Assembly (NCBI RefSeq): GCF_019029495.1
Contig: NZ_JAERQM010000001.1
Location: 310,001 to 374,000, forward strand
From: Falsiroseomonas oleicola
GTDB lineage: Bacteria; Pseudomonadota; Alphaproteobacteria; Acetobacterales; Acetobacteraceae
Reading direction: 5' to 3'
Length of the DNA stretch: 64,000 nucleotides
A program made the position numbers and the translations under genes. Under the pieces are notes generated by a model. It saw only the letters and a program-made list of their open reading frames with translations. It did not search any database and was not told where the DNA came from. Positions 32,586 to 42,732 of the stretch are shown here, piece by piece. Positions within the stretch are counted from its first letter, which is position 1; each line of letters begins with the position of its first letter.

Positions 32586-34130
32586 ATGAGCCCAGCCCGC
32601 CACCGAATCCTCGGCGACCGAGAGCGCTTCGTTGCCTTCGCTTTCGCCGCGGCGGATTTGCTGGTGGAGGTGGCGCAGGACGGCCGTATCGGCTTCGCCG
32701 CTGGCGCTTTCCGCGCCCGGCTTGGCAAGCCCCCGGAAAGCTTCGTGGGCACCGACCCGGTTCGCCTGGTGGCGCCGGAGGATCGGCGCCTGTTCGCCAC
32801 CGCGCTGGCCATGCTGCCGGGCCGCGGCCGGCTGGCGCCCACCGCCTTCCGGCTGGCGGATGGCGACCACACGCCCTTCTCGGTCTCCGGCCTGCATATC
32901 CTGTCTTCCGATTCCTCGGCCCGGCTTTGCCTCGCCTTCTCCCCCCTCCCCGCCGCCCCGGATCTCCGCCCCGCCGACGCTGCCGCCCTGCTGCGGGAGG
33001 CTGAGCAGCGACTGCGCGCCGGGACGGCCGAACACCTCACACTCATCGAGACCGGCAACGCCATCTGTTCGGCCACGACGGAACGCGTGGAGCAGGCCCT
33101 GCGGGAGGAAGCGGGGGCGGAGGCCCTGGCCGCACAGCTCGGCCCAGGCCGCTATGGTGTGCTGGCCGGGGAGGATCAGGCCCTGCCCGATCTCGGCGCC
33201 CTGGCGGCGAGGCTGGAGCGGCTTCTGGGGACACAGGCCGGGGCGCTGCTGTCGGTGACGCAGGTCGAGCTGGCGGGCGGTGCGCTCACGGCCTCCCAGG
33301 CCGCGCGCGCGCTGCGCCATGGGCTGGGCGCCTTCGCCCGCTTCGGGGCGGCGGGGCTGCGCGATGCCGGCTTCGCCCAGGGTCTGGGCGGCGTGGTGGC
33401 ACGGGTCACCGAACGGGCCGGGGCGCTGCGACGAATAATCGCGGATCGCCGCTTCCGGCTGGAATTCCAGCCCATCGTCGACCTCGGCACCCGCCAGGTG
33501 CATCACCATGAGGCGCTGCTGCGCTTGGCCCCAGGTGCCCTGGCGCCAGGCGAGGGGCCGCAGGAATTCGTCTCCCTCGCCGAGACGATCGGGCTGACGG
33601 AGGAGCTGGACCTCGCCGTGGCCAGCATGGCGCTCGCCGCGGCCCATGCGGTGCCGGAGGGCCGGCATGTGGCCTTCAATCTGTCCGGCCTTTCGGTGCA
33701 GTCAGCCGGCTTTCGCAAGCGGCTGCTGGCGGCGCTGGACCGCGACCCGCGCGGCACCCGGCGGGTGATGGTGGAGCTGACGGAAAGCGTCGAGATCGAG
33801 GATGAGGAAGCCGCCGCCACCACGCTGCGTGGCTTGCGCAAGCGCGGCGTGCCGGTCTGCATCGATGATTTCGGCGCAGGCGCCGCCGCCTTCCGCTATC
33901 TGAAGGCCTTCCCCACCGACTATGTGAAGGTCGATGGCAGCTATGTGCAGGCGGCGCTGACCAGCGAACGCGACCGCAGCTTCGTCGCCGCCATGGTCGA
34001 CCTGTCGCTGGCCGTCGGCGCCCAGGTGGTGGCCGAGCGTATCGAAACGGAAGCCGCCGCCCAGGCGATGCAGGCGCTGGGCGTGCATTACGGCCAGGGC
34101 TGGCTGTTCGGGAAGCCGGGGCCGCTGTAG
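32586..34130 (+). CDS. EAL-domain c-di-GMP phosphodiesterase with PAS-like N-terminus
   Basis: 514 residues. Residues ~15-120 look like a PAS sensor (VAQDGRIGFAAGAFRARLG). Residues ~130-280 may be a degenerate GGDEF remnant, with no GG[DE]EF. The EAL domain from ~285 is complete: EALLR at 309-313, the metal-site Glu in MVELTESVEI, IDDFGAGAAAFRYLKAF, VKVDGSYV and ERIETEAAA, then YGQGWLFGKPGPL. It should hydrolyse c-di-GMP. The start ATG follows the ahpD tandem repeats. No TM segment is seen, so it is probably cytoplasmic. Confidence 0.9.
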   Translation: MSPARHRILGDRERFVAFAFAAADLLVEVAQDGRIGFAAGAFRARLGKPPESFVGTDPVRLVAPEDRRLFATALAMLPGRGRLAPTAFRLADGDHTPFSVSGLHILSSDSSARLCLAFSPLPAAPDLRPADAAALLREAEQRLRAGTAEHLTLIETGNAICSATTERVEQALREEAGAEALAAQLGPGRYGVLAGEDQALPDLGALAARLERLLGTQAGALLSVTQVELAGGALTASQAARALRHGLGAFARFGAAGLRDAGFAQGLGGVVARVTERAGALRRIIADRRFRLEFQPIVDLGTRQVHHHEALLRLAPGALAPGEGPQEFVSLAETIGLTEELDLAVASMALAAAHAVPEGRHVAFNLSGLSVQSAGFRKRLLAALDRDPRGTRRVMVELTESVEIEDEEAAATTLRGLRKRGVPVCIDDFGAGAAAFRYLKAFPTDYVKVDGSYVQAALTSERDRSFVAAMVDLSLAVGAQVVAERIETEAAAQAMQALGVHYGQGWLFGKPGPL

Positions 34131-34143
34131 CGCTGCCCTCCCC

Positions 34144-35424
34144 CTACCCGCCATAGCCCGAGATACGCGGCAGCCACAGCGCGATGTCGGGGAAGGCGAT
34201 CAGCATCAGGGTGCCGAAGGCCAGCATCAGCATATAGGGCAGGATGGAACGATTCACCTCGCCCAGCGGCGCGCCGGTGATGGCCTTGATGACCACCAGG
34301 TTCAGCGCCACGGGTGGGGAGATCAGCGCCATCTCCAGGCTCAGCGTCAGCAGCACGCCGTACCAGACCTTGTCGATGCCGAGCACGTCGAGCAGCGGCA
34401 GGATGGCCGGCATGGTCAGCAGGATGATGGAAAAGCTCTCCAGCACCAGCCCCAGCAGGAACAGCAGCACCATCATGGCGATCAGGAAGCCGGTGCGCGA
34501 CAGGCCGAGATCGGCGACGAGCTGCGTCAACTGCTGCGGGACCAGCAGCTTGGTCAGCATGTAGCCATAGATCGCCGCGCCGGCGATGATCAGCAGCAGC
34601 ATGGCGGAGGTCCGCGTCGCCTCCTGCACCCCATGCACCAGGTCACGCCAGGTCAGGGTACGGTAGATCACCGCGGCGATGAACAGGGCATAGAGCGTGC
34701 CGGTGCCGGCCGCCTCGGTGGCCGTGAAGACGCCGAGGTAGATGCCGCCCAGCACGAAGATCGGCAGCGACAGCGACCAGCCGGCCCGGGCCAGGGCCAG
34801 ATGCGCGGCCTCCGGCGGCGGGTCATCGGCCGGCACCACGGCGCGGCCCTCGGTGATGAAGCAATAGGCGGCGAACATCAGCGCCATCAGCAGGCCAGGA
34901 ACCAGCCCGGCCAGGAACAGCGCGGCGACCGAGGTCTCGGTCACATAGGCATAGAGCACCATGGGCGCCGAGGGCGGGATCAGGATGCCCAGCGTGCCGC
35001 CGCCCGCCACCACGCCGAAGGCGCCCTTGCGGGACATGCCGTAGCGCAGCATCTGCGGAATCGCGATCTTGCCGATGGTCAGCGCAGTGGCGACGGAGCT
35101 GCCGCTGATCGCGGCGAAGATGGTGCAGGCGGCGACGGTGGCGATACCCACGCCACCCCGCACCCGCCGCAGCAGCACGAAGGCGGCGTTGTACAGGTCG
35201 TCGACGACCTTCCCGCGCACCATCACATGCGCCATCAGCATGAACAGCGGGATGGCCACCAGCAGATAGCCGTCCAGCTTGCCCACCACCATCTCGCCCA
35301 GCGCCGGCACCGCGCCCTCGACCTGGAACAGGATGGCGAGCGGCAGCACGAACAGCGCCGCGAACATCGGCATGCCGAGCCAGAGCAGGGCGATCAGCGC
35401 GCCGAGCAGCAGGAAGAAGGTCAC
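34144..35424 (-). CDS. dctM: TRAP transporter large permease (DctM/SiaM type)
   Basis: 426 residues, almost wholly hydrophobic, consistent with about 12 membrane segments. Typical elements are MPMFAALFVLPLAILFQVEG, YLLVAIPLFMLMAHVMV, ISGSSVATALTIGKIAIPQML, GTLGILIPPSAPMVLYAY and the late PPVALNLVVIKAI. It is the Na+-coupled permease subunit taking ligand from the binding protein encoded two genes upstream. It converges on the EAL gene. A repeat copy and a hairpin fill the 169 bases between it and the small permease gene. Confidence 0.95.
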   Translation of the reverse strand: MTFFLLLGALIALLWLGMPMFAALFVLPLAILFQVEGAVPALGEMVVGKLDGYLLVAIPLFMLMAHVMVRGKVVDDLYNAAFVLLRRVRGGVGIATVAACTIFAAISGSSVATALTIGKIAIPQMLRYGMSRKGAFGVVAGGGTLGILIPPSAPMVLYAYVTETSVAALFLAGLVPGLLMALMFAAYCFITEGRAVVPADDPPPEAAHLALARAGWSLSLPIFVLGGIYLGVFTATEAAGTGTLYALFIAAVIYRTLTWRDLVHGVQEATRTSAMLLLIIAGAAIYGYMLTKLLVPQQLTQLVADLGLSRTGFLIAMMVLLFLLGLVLESFSIILLTMPAILPLLDVLGIDKVWYGVLLTLSLEMALISPPVALNLVVIKAITGAPLGEVNRSILPYMLMLAFGTLMLIAFPDIALWLPRISGYGG

Positions 35425-35471
35425 GCGCCTCGTACTCCGTTGGCTATCCCGAATCTCATTGATCGCAACCT

Positions 35472-35560
35472 GCGCCCGCCGCAGGTGGGCGAGCGCCCGA
35501 ATGGGCGCCGCGGCTTGTGCCGCGCAGCCAAGCCCGCGGATGCGGGCGCCGGCGCCTGAG
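35472..35560 (+). repeat. multi-hairpin dispersed repeat, copy B
   Basis: Four consecutive stems: 35474-35490 (7 bp, one G-T wobble), 35493-35508 (GCGCCC-GAAT-GGGCGC), 35509-35524 (CGCGGC-TTGT-GCCGCG) and, after an AGCCAAG spacer, 35532-35547 (GCCCGC-GGAT-GCGGGC). It ends GCCGGCGCCTGAG. It matches 8360-8471 (minus strand) along its length, with compensatory differences in stems 2, 3 and 4. It lies between the two TRAP permease genes, in the orientation opposite to their transcription, as copy A does relative to pyrB. Confidence 0.8.
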
Positions 35561-35561
35561 G

Positions 35562-35583
35562 CGTGGATCGGTCACGATCCACG
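35562..35583. terminator. perfect 9-bp hairpin after the small TRAP permease gene
   Basis: CGTGGATCG-GTCA-CGATCCACG. It starts 10 bases past the stop of the 35594-36136 gene on the minus strand, between it and the repeat copy. It may set the ratio of the permease subunits. Confidence 0.6.
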
Positions 35584-35593
35584 GGACTTGGCA

Positions 35594-36136
35594 CTATTCC
35601 GCCCGGGCCAGCGGGTCGCGCGGGATCTCGTCCTTGTCGTCCGGAAGATAGGCCGGATCACGGCCCAGCAGCAGCAGCAGCGACTGGCAGGCGGCGACCA
35701 GCAGCAGCAGCGCGGCACCCACCGGCAGCAGCGCCTGCACCCACCAGGCCGGTACGCCTTCGAGATCGGTCATCATGCCGACCATGCGGCTGAAGGAGAC
35801 CATCTCGATCCCCGCATCCAGCAGCACGGCGGCGACCGCGACGACGGAAAGCGTGCCCACCAGATGCACCACCCGCGCCAGCCGCGGCCCGGCGCGTTTC
35901 CGGGCGATATCGACGCCGATATGCTCGAAGCGGCGCTGCGCCTCCGGCGAGGCCAGCATCACCACGCCCACCACCAGCCAGCCCGCCACCTTGTCGGTCC
36001 AGGGCACCGGCTGGCCGAGCAGGTAGCGCATGCCCACCGCATAGCCGACCAGCACCACGCAGAGCACGGTCAGCACACTGCCCAATCCGCCGGCGAAGCG
36101 CGCCACCAGCGCGACGGCGCGCTCCAGCCCGCGCAT
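35594..36136 (-). CDS. dctQ: TRAP transporter small permease (DctQ type)
   Basis: 180 residues with four hydrophobic segments: LTVLCVVLVGYAVGMRYLLG, KVAGWLVVGVVMLAS, VVHLVGTLSVVAVAAVLLDAG and ALLPVGAALLLLVAACQSLLLLL. The family motif QPVPWTDKVAGWL is present. Its start overlaps the stop of the binding-protein gene (TGATG at 36134-36138). It is the small membrane subunit that pairs with DctM. Confidence 0.92.
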   Translation of the reverse strand: MRGLERAVALVARFAGGLGSVLTVLCVVLVGYAVGMRYLLGQPVPWTDKVAGWLVVGVVMLASPEAQRRFEHIGVDIARKRAGPRLARVVHLVGTLSVVAVAAVLLDAGIEMVSFSRMVGMMTDLEGVPAWWVQALLPVGAALLLLVAACQSLLLLLGRDPAYLPDDKDEIPRDPLARAE

Positions 36137-37137
36137 CAGGCGGCGGGGATGGCGCGCAGCAGTTCGACGGCGCGCGGGCCGCCCTCCGGCGCCAGGCGGT
36201 TGAAGGCGGTGATGACGGGCGGCTGCATCGCCGCCTGCCAGGTCGCGGCCTCGGCCGGCGTCTGCTCATGCACCGTCATGCCGCGTTCCCGCAGCGTGAC
36301 CAGCGCGGCCGTCGCGGTGTCTTCCGTGATCTGCATCTGGTCCTGTTCCGCCTTGCGGGCGGCGGCCTCGATGGCCGTGCGGTGCGCCGCGTTCAGCCCG
36401 TTCCACCAGCGCGGATTCACATAGACATGGCTGATGACGGAGAAATACGGCGCGACCGTGCCGAACTTCTGGATCTCATAGTAGCGGCGCGACACGGCGG
36501 CGGAGATGTCGGTCAGCCCGGCATCCAGCACGCCGGACTGCAGGGCCTGGGAGACTTCCGGCCCCGGCATGGCGGAAGGCGCGGCGCCGACGGCGGACAG
36601 CGCATGGTCGGTCAGCGCGTTCAGCCCGCGGATCTTGAGGCCCTGGAAATCGGCCAGGTTGATGATCGGCTTGCGGTTGGAGGTGAAGATGCTCTGCCGC
36701 GTCGTGTAGAGCCACATCAGGTTGCGCACCGCGCGCCGTTCCAGAAGGCCTTCCATGAACTTCGCGGCGTCGCTGCCGGGGAAGCGGCGGATGCGGGCGA
36801 TATCGGTGAACAGATAGGGCAGCGTCGGCGCGTTCATCTCGGGGATGGTCGTGCCCCACTGGAAGTTCACCGCCGCCGCCGCCTCGAAGGCCCCGCGCGC
36901 CACACCCGGAAAATTCTCGCCGGCCTTGGCGAGCTGTTCCGCCGGGAAGACCTGCACATCCACCTGGCCATTGCTGCGCGCTTTCACATCCTCGGCGAAG
37001 GCGGCGATGACGCGGGCATTGTGGTGGGAGGGCGGAAACTGGTGCGACAGCCGCATGGTCACCGCCGCCTGGGCCGCGGCGAGGCGCGGCAGGGCGGGCG
37101 TGGCGAGGGCGGCGGCAAGCAGGTGGCGGCGACGCAT
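36136..37137 (-). CDS. dctP: TRAP transporter substrate-binding protein (DctP type)
   Basis: 333 residues from ATG 37137. The signal peptide is RRRHLLAAALATPALPRLAAAQA. The mature part shows MRLSHQFPPSHHNARVIAAFAEDVKARS, VQVFPAEQL, PTLPYLFTD, GLKIRG (the Arg that binds the carboxylate) and ALQSGVLDAGLTDIS. It is first in a dctP-dctQ-dctM operon. The ligand is a small carboxylic acid by family; which one is not readable. The frame is open to 37197, but the export signal fixes the start. Confidence 0.93.
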   Translation of the reverse strand: MRRRHLLAAALATPALPRLAAAQAAVTMRLSHQFPPSHHNARVIAAFAEDVKARSNGQVDVQVFPAEQLAKAGENFPGVARGAFEAAAAVNFQWGTTIPEMNAPTLPYLFTDIARIRRFPGSDAAKFMEGLLERRAVRNLMWLYTTRQSIFTSNRKPIINLADFQGLKIRGLNALTDHALSAVGAAPSAMPGPEVSQALQSGVLDAGLTDISAAVSRRYYEIQKFGTVAPYFSVISHVYVNPRWWNGLNAAHRTAIEAAARKAEQDQMQITEDTATAALVTLRERGMTVHEQTPAEAATWQAAMQPPVITAFNRLAPEGGPRAVELLRAIPAA

Positions 37138-37221
37138 GGCAGCGAACTCCTCCGTTGATTTGCCCGGACCTTTGCGGCAGAGCGCGATCCGGGTCAACCA
37201 TTCGCGAGGCTTCGCGGCCCT

Positions 37222-38595
37222 TCAGCCCGCCAGGCTGTCCGGCACCCCGGCGGCCAGCACGGCGGCCCGCTGGCGTTCCGCCACCGCCTCCTCCGTGAAG
37301 TCCTCCACCAGTTCCATGAACAGCCGGTGCCAGTTGGCCTGGGCCTTGAGGCGGAAGAAGACGCTGCCGAGGCCGATCGCGGCGCGGTCCATCAGCGGGA
37401 ATTCGCGGGGGATCTTCACCCCGCCAGTGCGCTTCAGCCCCTCATGCACCGTCTGCGCGATCTTCCGACCATAGCTGGGGTCGTCGGAGGGGGTGATCGG
37501 GCGCACCTTGTCCTCCACCAGCGGCTCGTACAGGAAGCGCGCCCAGAGGTTCAGGACCTCCATGGTTTCCTTGGAGAGGTTGCGGAAACCCCAGATGCCA
37601 TAGGCATGGGCGGCCTTCTCGCGATCGTCGTCGCGCACCGCCTCATACAGCATCACCACGCCGGTGACGAAGCTGGCGGGGAAGATGCGGATGACGCCGA
37701 AATCGAGCAGGTTCACGCCGAAGCCGACCTCGGCATCCGGGCGCACCTGGTAGTTGCCCAGATGCGGGTCGCCATGGATCACGCCGTAGCGGTAGAAGGG
37801 CACATACCAAGCGCGGAACAGGGCGCGGGCATAGGCATTGCGCTCCTCCTCCGGCGGGTTTTCCTCCAGCCGGCGGAGAATCGGTCGGCCTTCCAGCCAG
37901 GACATGGTCAGCAGGCGCTTGGTGGTCAGCTCCGGCACCGCGGTCGGCACCGTGACGCCGGGCGTATTGGCCAGGATCGCGCCGTAAAGCCGCATGTGGC
38001 TGGCCTCGCGCTCATAGTCGAGTTCCTCCCGCAGCCGGGCGGACATCTCGTTATAGGCCTCGGCATTGTCGAGCGTGCTGTCCATGCGGCGATACAGGCT
38101 CAGCGCCATCTTCAACTGCCGCAGATCGGCTTCGACGATGCTGGGCATGTCCGGATATTGCAGCTTGCAGGCCACGTCCCGCCCATCCGGCAAGGTGCCG
38201 CGATGCACCTGGCCGAGGCTGGCGGCGGCCACCGCCTCCTGGCTGAAGGTGGTGAAGCGGGACTGCCAAGCGGGGCCGAGTTCGCCCTGCATGCGGCGGC
38301 GCACGAAGGCCCAGCCCATCGGCGGGGCATTGGATTGCAGGGTCGCCAGTTCCTGGGCGTATTCCTCCGGCAGCGCATCCGGCACGGTGGCCAGGAACTG
38401 CGCCACCTTCATCAACGGCCCCTTCAGCCCGCCGAGGACCTGCTTCAGGCCATCCGCATGCGCGGCCTTGTCGGTCTTCAGGCCGAGGAAGCGTTCCCCG
38501 GCCACCCGCGCGGCGATGCCGCCGACGGCGCCGGAGGTGCGGACCATGCGGCGCATCTCGCCGAACAGGGTGGAGCCTTTGTCGTCCTCGGCCAT
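37222..38595 (-). CDS. ABC1/ADCK-family atypical kinase (UbiB-related)
   Basis: 457 residues. Kinase-like motifs: AAASLGQVHRG (the Ala-rich loop replacing the P-loop), VACKLQYPD with the Lys, YREASHM-like acidic region, VIHGDPHLGN and LLDFG. The N-terminal KxGQ signature of the family is altered to KVAQ (GPLMKVAQFLAT). Members act in ubiquinone synthesis or lipid metabolism as ATPases. There is no C-terminal TM pair as in UbiB, so this is nearer to the cytoplasmic AarF-like group. It lies between the TRAP operon and pepF. Confidence 0.85.
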   Translation of the reverse strand: MAEDDKGSTLFGEMRRMVRTSGAVGGIAARVAGERFLGLKTDKAAHADGLKQVLGGLKGPLMKVAQFLATVPDALPEEYAQELATLQSNAPPMGWAFVRRRMQGELGPAWQSRFTTFSQEAVAAASLGQVHRGTLPDGRDVACKLQYPDMPSIVEADLRQLKMALSLYRRMDSTLDNAEAYNEMSARLREELDYEREASHMRLYGAILANTPGVTVPTAVPELTTKRLLTMSWLEGRPILRRLEENPPEEERNAYARALFRAWYVPFYRYGVIHGDPHLGNYQVRPDAEVGFGVNLLDFGVIRIFPASFVTGVVMLYEAVRDDDREKAAHAYGIWGFRNLSKETMEVLNLWARFLYEPLVEDKVRPITPSDDPSYGRKIAQTVHEGLKRTGGVKIPREFPLMDRAAIGLGSVFFRLKAQANWHRLFMELVEDFTEEAVAERQRAAVLAAGVPDSLAG

Positions 38596-38599
38596 GCGG

Positions 38600-40414
38600 T
38601 CAGGTGGCCTTCTCTAGTTCATCGATGAAGCCCGAGATCACGTCCAGCCCCTTGTTCCAGAAGGCGGGGTCGGAGGCGTCGAGGCCGAAGGGCGCCAGCA
38701 ATTCCTGGTGCCGCTTGGTGCCGCCGGCACGCAGCATCTCCAGGTACTTCTCCTGGAAGCGCGGATGCCCGTCCCGGAACACGCCATAAAGCGCATTCAC
38801 CAGGCAGTCCCCGAAGGCATAGGCATAGACGTAGAAGGGCGTGTGCACGAAATGCGGGATATAGGCCCAGTAGACGCTGTAATCCGGCGTGAAGTCGAAG
38901 GCCGGGCCCAGGCTCTCGGTCTGGATCTGCATCCAGATCTCGCCGATCCGCTCATGCGAGAGCTCACCCTTGCGGCGTTCGTCATGCAGCAGCGTCTCGA
39001 AGCGGTAGAAGGCGATCTGGCGGACGACGGTGTTCAGCATGTCCTCCACCTTGCCGGCCAGCAGCATGCGCCGCTTGCGGGGATCGGTCTCAGCATCCAG
39101 CACGGCGCGGAAGGTCAGCATCTCGCCGAAGACGCTGGCGGTCTCGGCCAGCGTCAGCGGCGTGGAGGACATCAGGTAGCCCTGGTCCGCGGCCAGCACC
39201 TGGTGCACGCCATGCCCCAGCTCATGCGCCAGCGTCATCACGTCCCGCGCCTTGCCGTGATAATTCAGCAGCAGATAGGGGTGGGCGGAGGGCACGGTGG
39301 GGTGGGCGAAGGCGCCGCTGGCCTTGCCGGGGCGCAGCGCCGCGTCGATCCAGGGCTTGTCGAAGAAGGGCGCGGCGATGCGTTCCAGCTCCGGGCTGAA
39401 GGCGCCATAGGCGGCGCGGACCCGGGCCACGGCCTCCGGCCAGGGGATGGTGCTGTCGCTGTCCTCGGGCAGCGGCGCGTTGCGGTCCCAGTGCTGGAGC
39501 TTCTCCAGCCCCAGCCACTTCGCTTTCATGGCGTAGTAGCGGTGGGAGAGGCGCGGCAGGCTGGTCCAGACGGCGGAGACCAGCGCATCCACCACCTCAT
39601 CCTCGACCATATTGGCGCGGTTGCGGGCGGAGGTGGGGCGCTTGTACTGGCGCCAGCCGTCGATGATCTCCTTGTCCTTCGCCAGGGTGTTGGTGATGAG
39701 GGAGAACAGCCGCACCCGATCGCCGAAGGCGGCCGAGATGCCCTTCGCCGCGGCGGCGCGGGCGGCGCGGTCGCCTGACGAAAGATTGTTCAGCGCGGCG
39801 GAGACAGTCAGCTCCTCCCCACCCACCGGCACCCGCATGCCGGCGATGGTCTCGTCGAACAGGCGGTTCCAGGCGGAGCGGCCGGTGACCTCCTTCTCAT
39901 GCAGCAGCTTTTCCAGCTCGTCCGAAAGCTGGTGCGGGCGGAACACCCGCAGGTCGCGCAGCCAGGGCTGCCAGCGGCGCAGCGCCGCCGAATCGCGCAG
40001 CTTCGGCGCCAGGGCCGCATCCTCCAGCCGGTTCAGCTCCAGCGTCAGGAACAGCAGGTGGCTGCTGATCGCCGTCACCTTCTCCTGCACCGTCTGGTAG
40101 AAGCGGCCGTTTTCCGCCGATTGCGCATCGCCGGAGAAGACAAGCTGGGCATAGGACATGGCCCGGCCGAGGATTTCCTCGATCCGCTCATAGGTCGCGA
40201 TGGCGTTGGCCAGGGCGTCGCCGGACAGCCCGGCAAGGCGGCCGGCATGGGCGGCCTCGAAGGCACGCGCCTCGGCCTGGGCACGGTCGAGATCGGCGGC
40301 CAGGCGCGGATCATCCGGCGCGGCATACAGATCAGAGAGGTCCCAGGCCGGAAGCGGCAGGGCGACGGCTTGCGCCGGATCGGGGGCGGGGTGGGGGGCG
40401 CTGTTCTGGGTCAC
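38600..40414 (-). CDS. pepF: oligoendopeptidase F (M3 family)
   Basis: 604 residues from GTG 40414 ([13 protein letters not shown]), a usual length for PepF. The zinc site is [12 protein letters not shown] with a downstream Glu in [11 protein letters not shown]. The N-terminal [13 protein letters not shown] motif is typical. Upstream reading to 40684 lacks family similarity and overlaps the divergent receptor gene's leader. It hydrolyses oligopeptides of about 7-17 residues in the cytoplasm. It is 4 bases from the ABC1 gene and likely co-transcribed with it. Confidence 0.93.
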   Translation of the reverse strand: MTQNSAPHPAPDPAQAVALPLPAWDLSDLYAAPDDPRLAADLDRAQAEARAFEAAHAGRLAGLSGDALANAIATYERIEEILGRAMSYAQLVFSGDAQSAENGRFYQTVQEKVTAISSHLLFLTLELNRLEDAALAPKLRDSAALRRWQPWLRDLRVFRPHQLSDELEKLLHEKEVTGRSAWNRLFDETIAGMRVPVGGEELTVSAALNNLSSGDRAARAAAAKGISAAFGDRVRLFSLITNTLAKDKEIIDGWRQYKRPTSARNRANMVEDEVVDALVSAVWTSLPRLSHRYYAMKAKWLGLEKLQHWDRNAPLPEDSDSTIPWPEAVARVRAAYGAFSPELERIAAPFFDKPWIDAALRPGKASGAFAHPTVPSAHPYLLLNYHGKARDVMTLAHELGHGVHQVLAADQGYLMSSTPLTLAETASVFGEMLTFRAVLDAETDPRKRRMLLAGKVEDMLNTVVRQIAFYRFETLLHDERRKGELSHERIGEIWMQIQTESLGPAFDFTPDYSVYWAYIPHFVHTPFYVYAYAFGDCLVNALYGVFRDGHPRFQEKYLEMLRAGGTKRHQELLAPFGLDASDPAFWNKGLDVISGFIDELEKAT

Positions 40415-40574
40415 GTCCCTGCATATAGCCCGGCCGGGCGCGAGGCCAACGGGCACCCCCGCAATCTGCCGTTCCGCAGCCCGCCGGTGCCGATTTGGCA
40501 ATCTTCGTTCGCTAAGCTTCGACCAGGCGGCATGCCCGCCACTGCCCACGCAGCGAAGTATCCAAGGACCATCC

Positions 40575-42641
40575 ATGCGCATCCGCACCATGTTCATCCT
40601 GGGCTTCTGCCTGGTCGCGATCCCGGGGCTTGTCGCCTCGCTCTGGCTGGCGACGGGGGCGGCGCGGGATCTCGGGCGAATCACCCAGGCCGTCGCGGCC
40701 CTGCAGGCGGCGAGCGACGCCCAGCGCGCGGTCAGCGCCGTGGCAGTGGAGGTCGGCGGCTACAGCAGCGTGCTGCGCCAGCCCAATCCCGACCGCGCCC
40801 AGGTGGCCGGCGACGCCGCCGCGACCATCCGGCTTCTGGAGGCCAGCATCGCCAGCGCCGACCGCGCCGGGCTGGACGCCGAAGCGGTGCGCCAGGTGGC
40901 AGGGCAGCTCACCGCCTTCCGCGGCCGGGTCGACCAGGCCCTGGCGCTGGCGCCGGATCGCCGTGATGCCAGCCTGCCCGCCGCCGGCACCGCCGCGCGC
41001 AACGCCGCAGTGGCGACGCTGCTCGGAGTTTCCGCCGCCGCCGCACGGGATGTCGCCCGCACCGCGCCGGAACTGGCGCTGCTGATCGAGGCTTCCTCCA
41101 CCGTGATGGACATGCGCGACCAGGCCGGGCGCCGCAACGCGCTGATCTCCACCTGGCTCAGCGGCTCGGCGGTGACACCGCAGGCGGTGCAGACGGCCGA
41201 AGCCCTGACGGCCGGTGTGGCGCAGGCCTGGAGCTCCGTGCAGCGGCTGCTGGCGGCGAGCCCCGCCTCCACCGCGCTGGAGGCCGCGCTGGCCGAACAG
41301 AAGCAGAGCTTCGTGGCGCGGAACGAGCCGCATTGGCGCAAGCAGGTGGAAACCGCCCGCCTGCGCCTGACCGCGCCGGACACCGCCTGGACCACCAGCT
41401 TCGCCGAGTTCCGGACCTGGTCGCGCCCGGCGCAGGCCGAGATCCTGGCACTGCGCGACGCCGCGCTGGATGAGGCGGCGGCCAGCGCCGACCGCGCCAT
41501 CGCCCAAGCGCAAGCCGGGCTGGCCCTGGCGCTGGGCCTCGCCGGACTCTGTTTCGTCGCCGCGCTCGGCGGCGCGGTGCTGCTGCTGCGCCGGCTGGTC
41601 GCCCCGATCCGCGCGCTGACCGCCAGCGTCGGTCGCATCGCCGCAGGTGAGCTGACGGTCGCCGTGCCGGGCCGTGGCCGCAGCGACGAGGTCGGCGAGA
41701 TGGCGGAGGCGGTGGAGACGCTGCGCGCCGGTTCGCTGGAACGGGTGGCGGAAACCGAGGCGCGTGCGCGGGAACAGGCCCTGCGCCTGGCCCGGGTGGA
41801 ACGCGTGGATGCGCTGCTGCGGCAGTTCGAGGAACAGGCCGGCAGCATGCTGGAAGCCGTGGCCGCGGCCTCCACCGAGCTGGATGCGACCGCCCGCAGC
41901 ATGGCCGGCATCGCCGCCGATGGCACCGCCCATGCCGCCGCGGTGGCCGATGCGGCCTCCCGCGCCAATGGCAGCGTCGAGACGGTGGCCGGCGCGGCGG
42001 AGGAACTGGCGGCCTCCTTCAACGCGGTGACGCAGCAGATCCGCCATGGCGCCGACCAGGCCCGCGCAGCCACCGGCGCGGCGCAGGAGGCGGACCGCAC
42101 CGTGCGCGGCCTGTCCGACGCCGCCGACCGGATCGGCGCCGTGGTGCAGATGATCACCGCCATCGCAGGCCAGACCAACCTGCTGGCGCTCAACGCCACC
42201 ATCGAGGCCGCCCGCGCCGGGGAGGCCGGCAAGGGCTTCGCGGTCGTGGCCGGGGAGGTGAAGGCGCTGGCGGCGCAGACCGCCAAGGCGACCGACGAGA
42301 TCAGCGGCCAGATCGCCGCCATGCAGGCCGAGACGGGCCGCACGGTGACCGCGATTTCCGACATCGCGCGGATCATCGCCGCCGTGGGCGAAGCCACCAG
42401 CCAGGTGGCCGAGACCGCCGCCCAGCAGGCGGAGGCGACGCAGGCGATCAACCAGGCGGTGTCGGAAGCCGCCCGCGGCACCGCCGCCGCCGCCGATCAT
42501 GCCAATGGCGTGAACGCCGATGCCGAGCGCACCGGCCATGCGGCGGGCGAAGTGCGCGAAGCCTCCGGCGAGCTGTCGCGGCAGGCGGAGAAGCTGCGCG
42601 CGGAGGTCTCGCGCTTCATGCTGGAGCTGCGCGCCGCCTGA
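40575..42641 (+). CDS. methyl-accepting chemotaxis protein
   Basis: 688 residues from ATG 40575. TM1 is at ~6-26 ([20 protein letters not shown]). A helical periplasmic sensor of ~285 residues contains [18 protein letters not shown]2 is [30 protein letters not shown] domain follows, then the signalling domain with the hairpin tip [20 protein letters not shown] and [17 protein letters not shown]. No C-terminal CheR-docking pentapeptide is seen. No che genes lie nearby. The sensed ligand is unknown. It is divergent from pepF. Confidence 0.94.
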   Translation: MRIRTMFILGFCLVAIPGLVASLWLATGAARDLGRITQAVAALQAASDAQRAVSAVAVEVGGYSSVLRQPNPDRAQVAGDAAATIRLLEASIASADRAGLDAEAVRQVAGQLTAFRGRVDQALALAPDRRDASLPAAGTAARNAAVATLLGVSAAAARDVARTAPELALLIEASSTVMDMRDQAGRRNALISTWLSGSAVTPQAVQTAEALTAGVAQAWSSVQRLLAASPASTALEAALAEQKQSFVARNEPHWRKQVETARLRLTAPDTAWTTSFAEFRTWSRPAQAEILALRDAALDEAAASADRAIAQAQAGLALALGLAGLCFVAALGGAVLLLRRLVAPIRALTASVGRIAAGELTVAVPGRGRSDEVGEMAEAVETLRAGSLERVAETEARAREQALRLARVERVDALLRQFEEQAGSMLEAVAAASTELDATARSMAGIAADGTAHAAAVADAASRANGSVETVAGAAEELAASFNAVTQQIRHGADQARAATGAAQEADRTVRGLSDAADRIGAVVQMITAIAGQTNLLALNATIEAARAGEAGKGFAVVAGEVKALAAQTAKATDEISGQIAAMQAETGRTVTAISDIARIIAAVGEATSQVAETAAQQAEATQAINQAVSEAARGTAAAADHANGVNADAERTGHAAGEVREASGELSRQAEKLRAEVSRFMLELRAA

Positions 42642-42732
42642 TCCCCTCCCCCACGGTCCCCCGCACCCCCATTTGGCCCGGGGTGGGCGCGCATGGCATC
42701 ATGCCGCCAAGAACCGGGAGACCATCGAGGGA

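Noticed and set aside
40512-42539. Open frame of ~675 codons on the minus strand, Gly/His-rich
   Set aside because: Antisense to the chemotaxis receptor gene, whose HAMP and signalling-tip motifs are intact on the plus strand.
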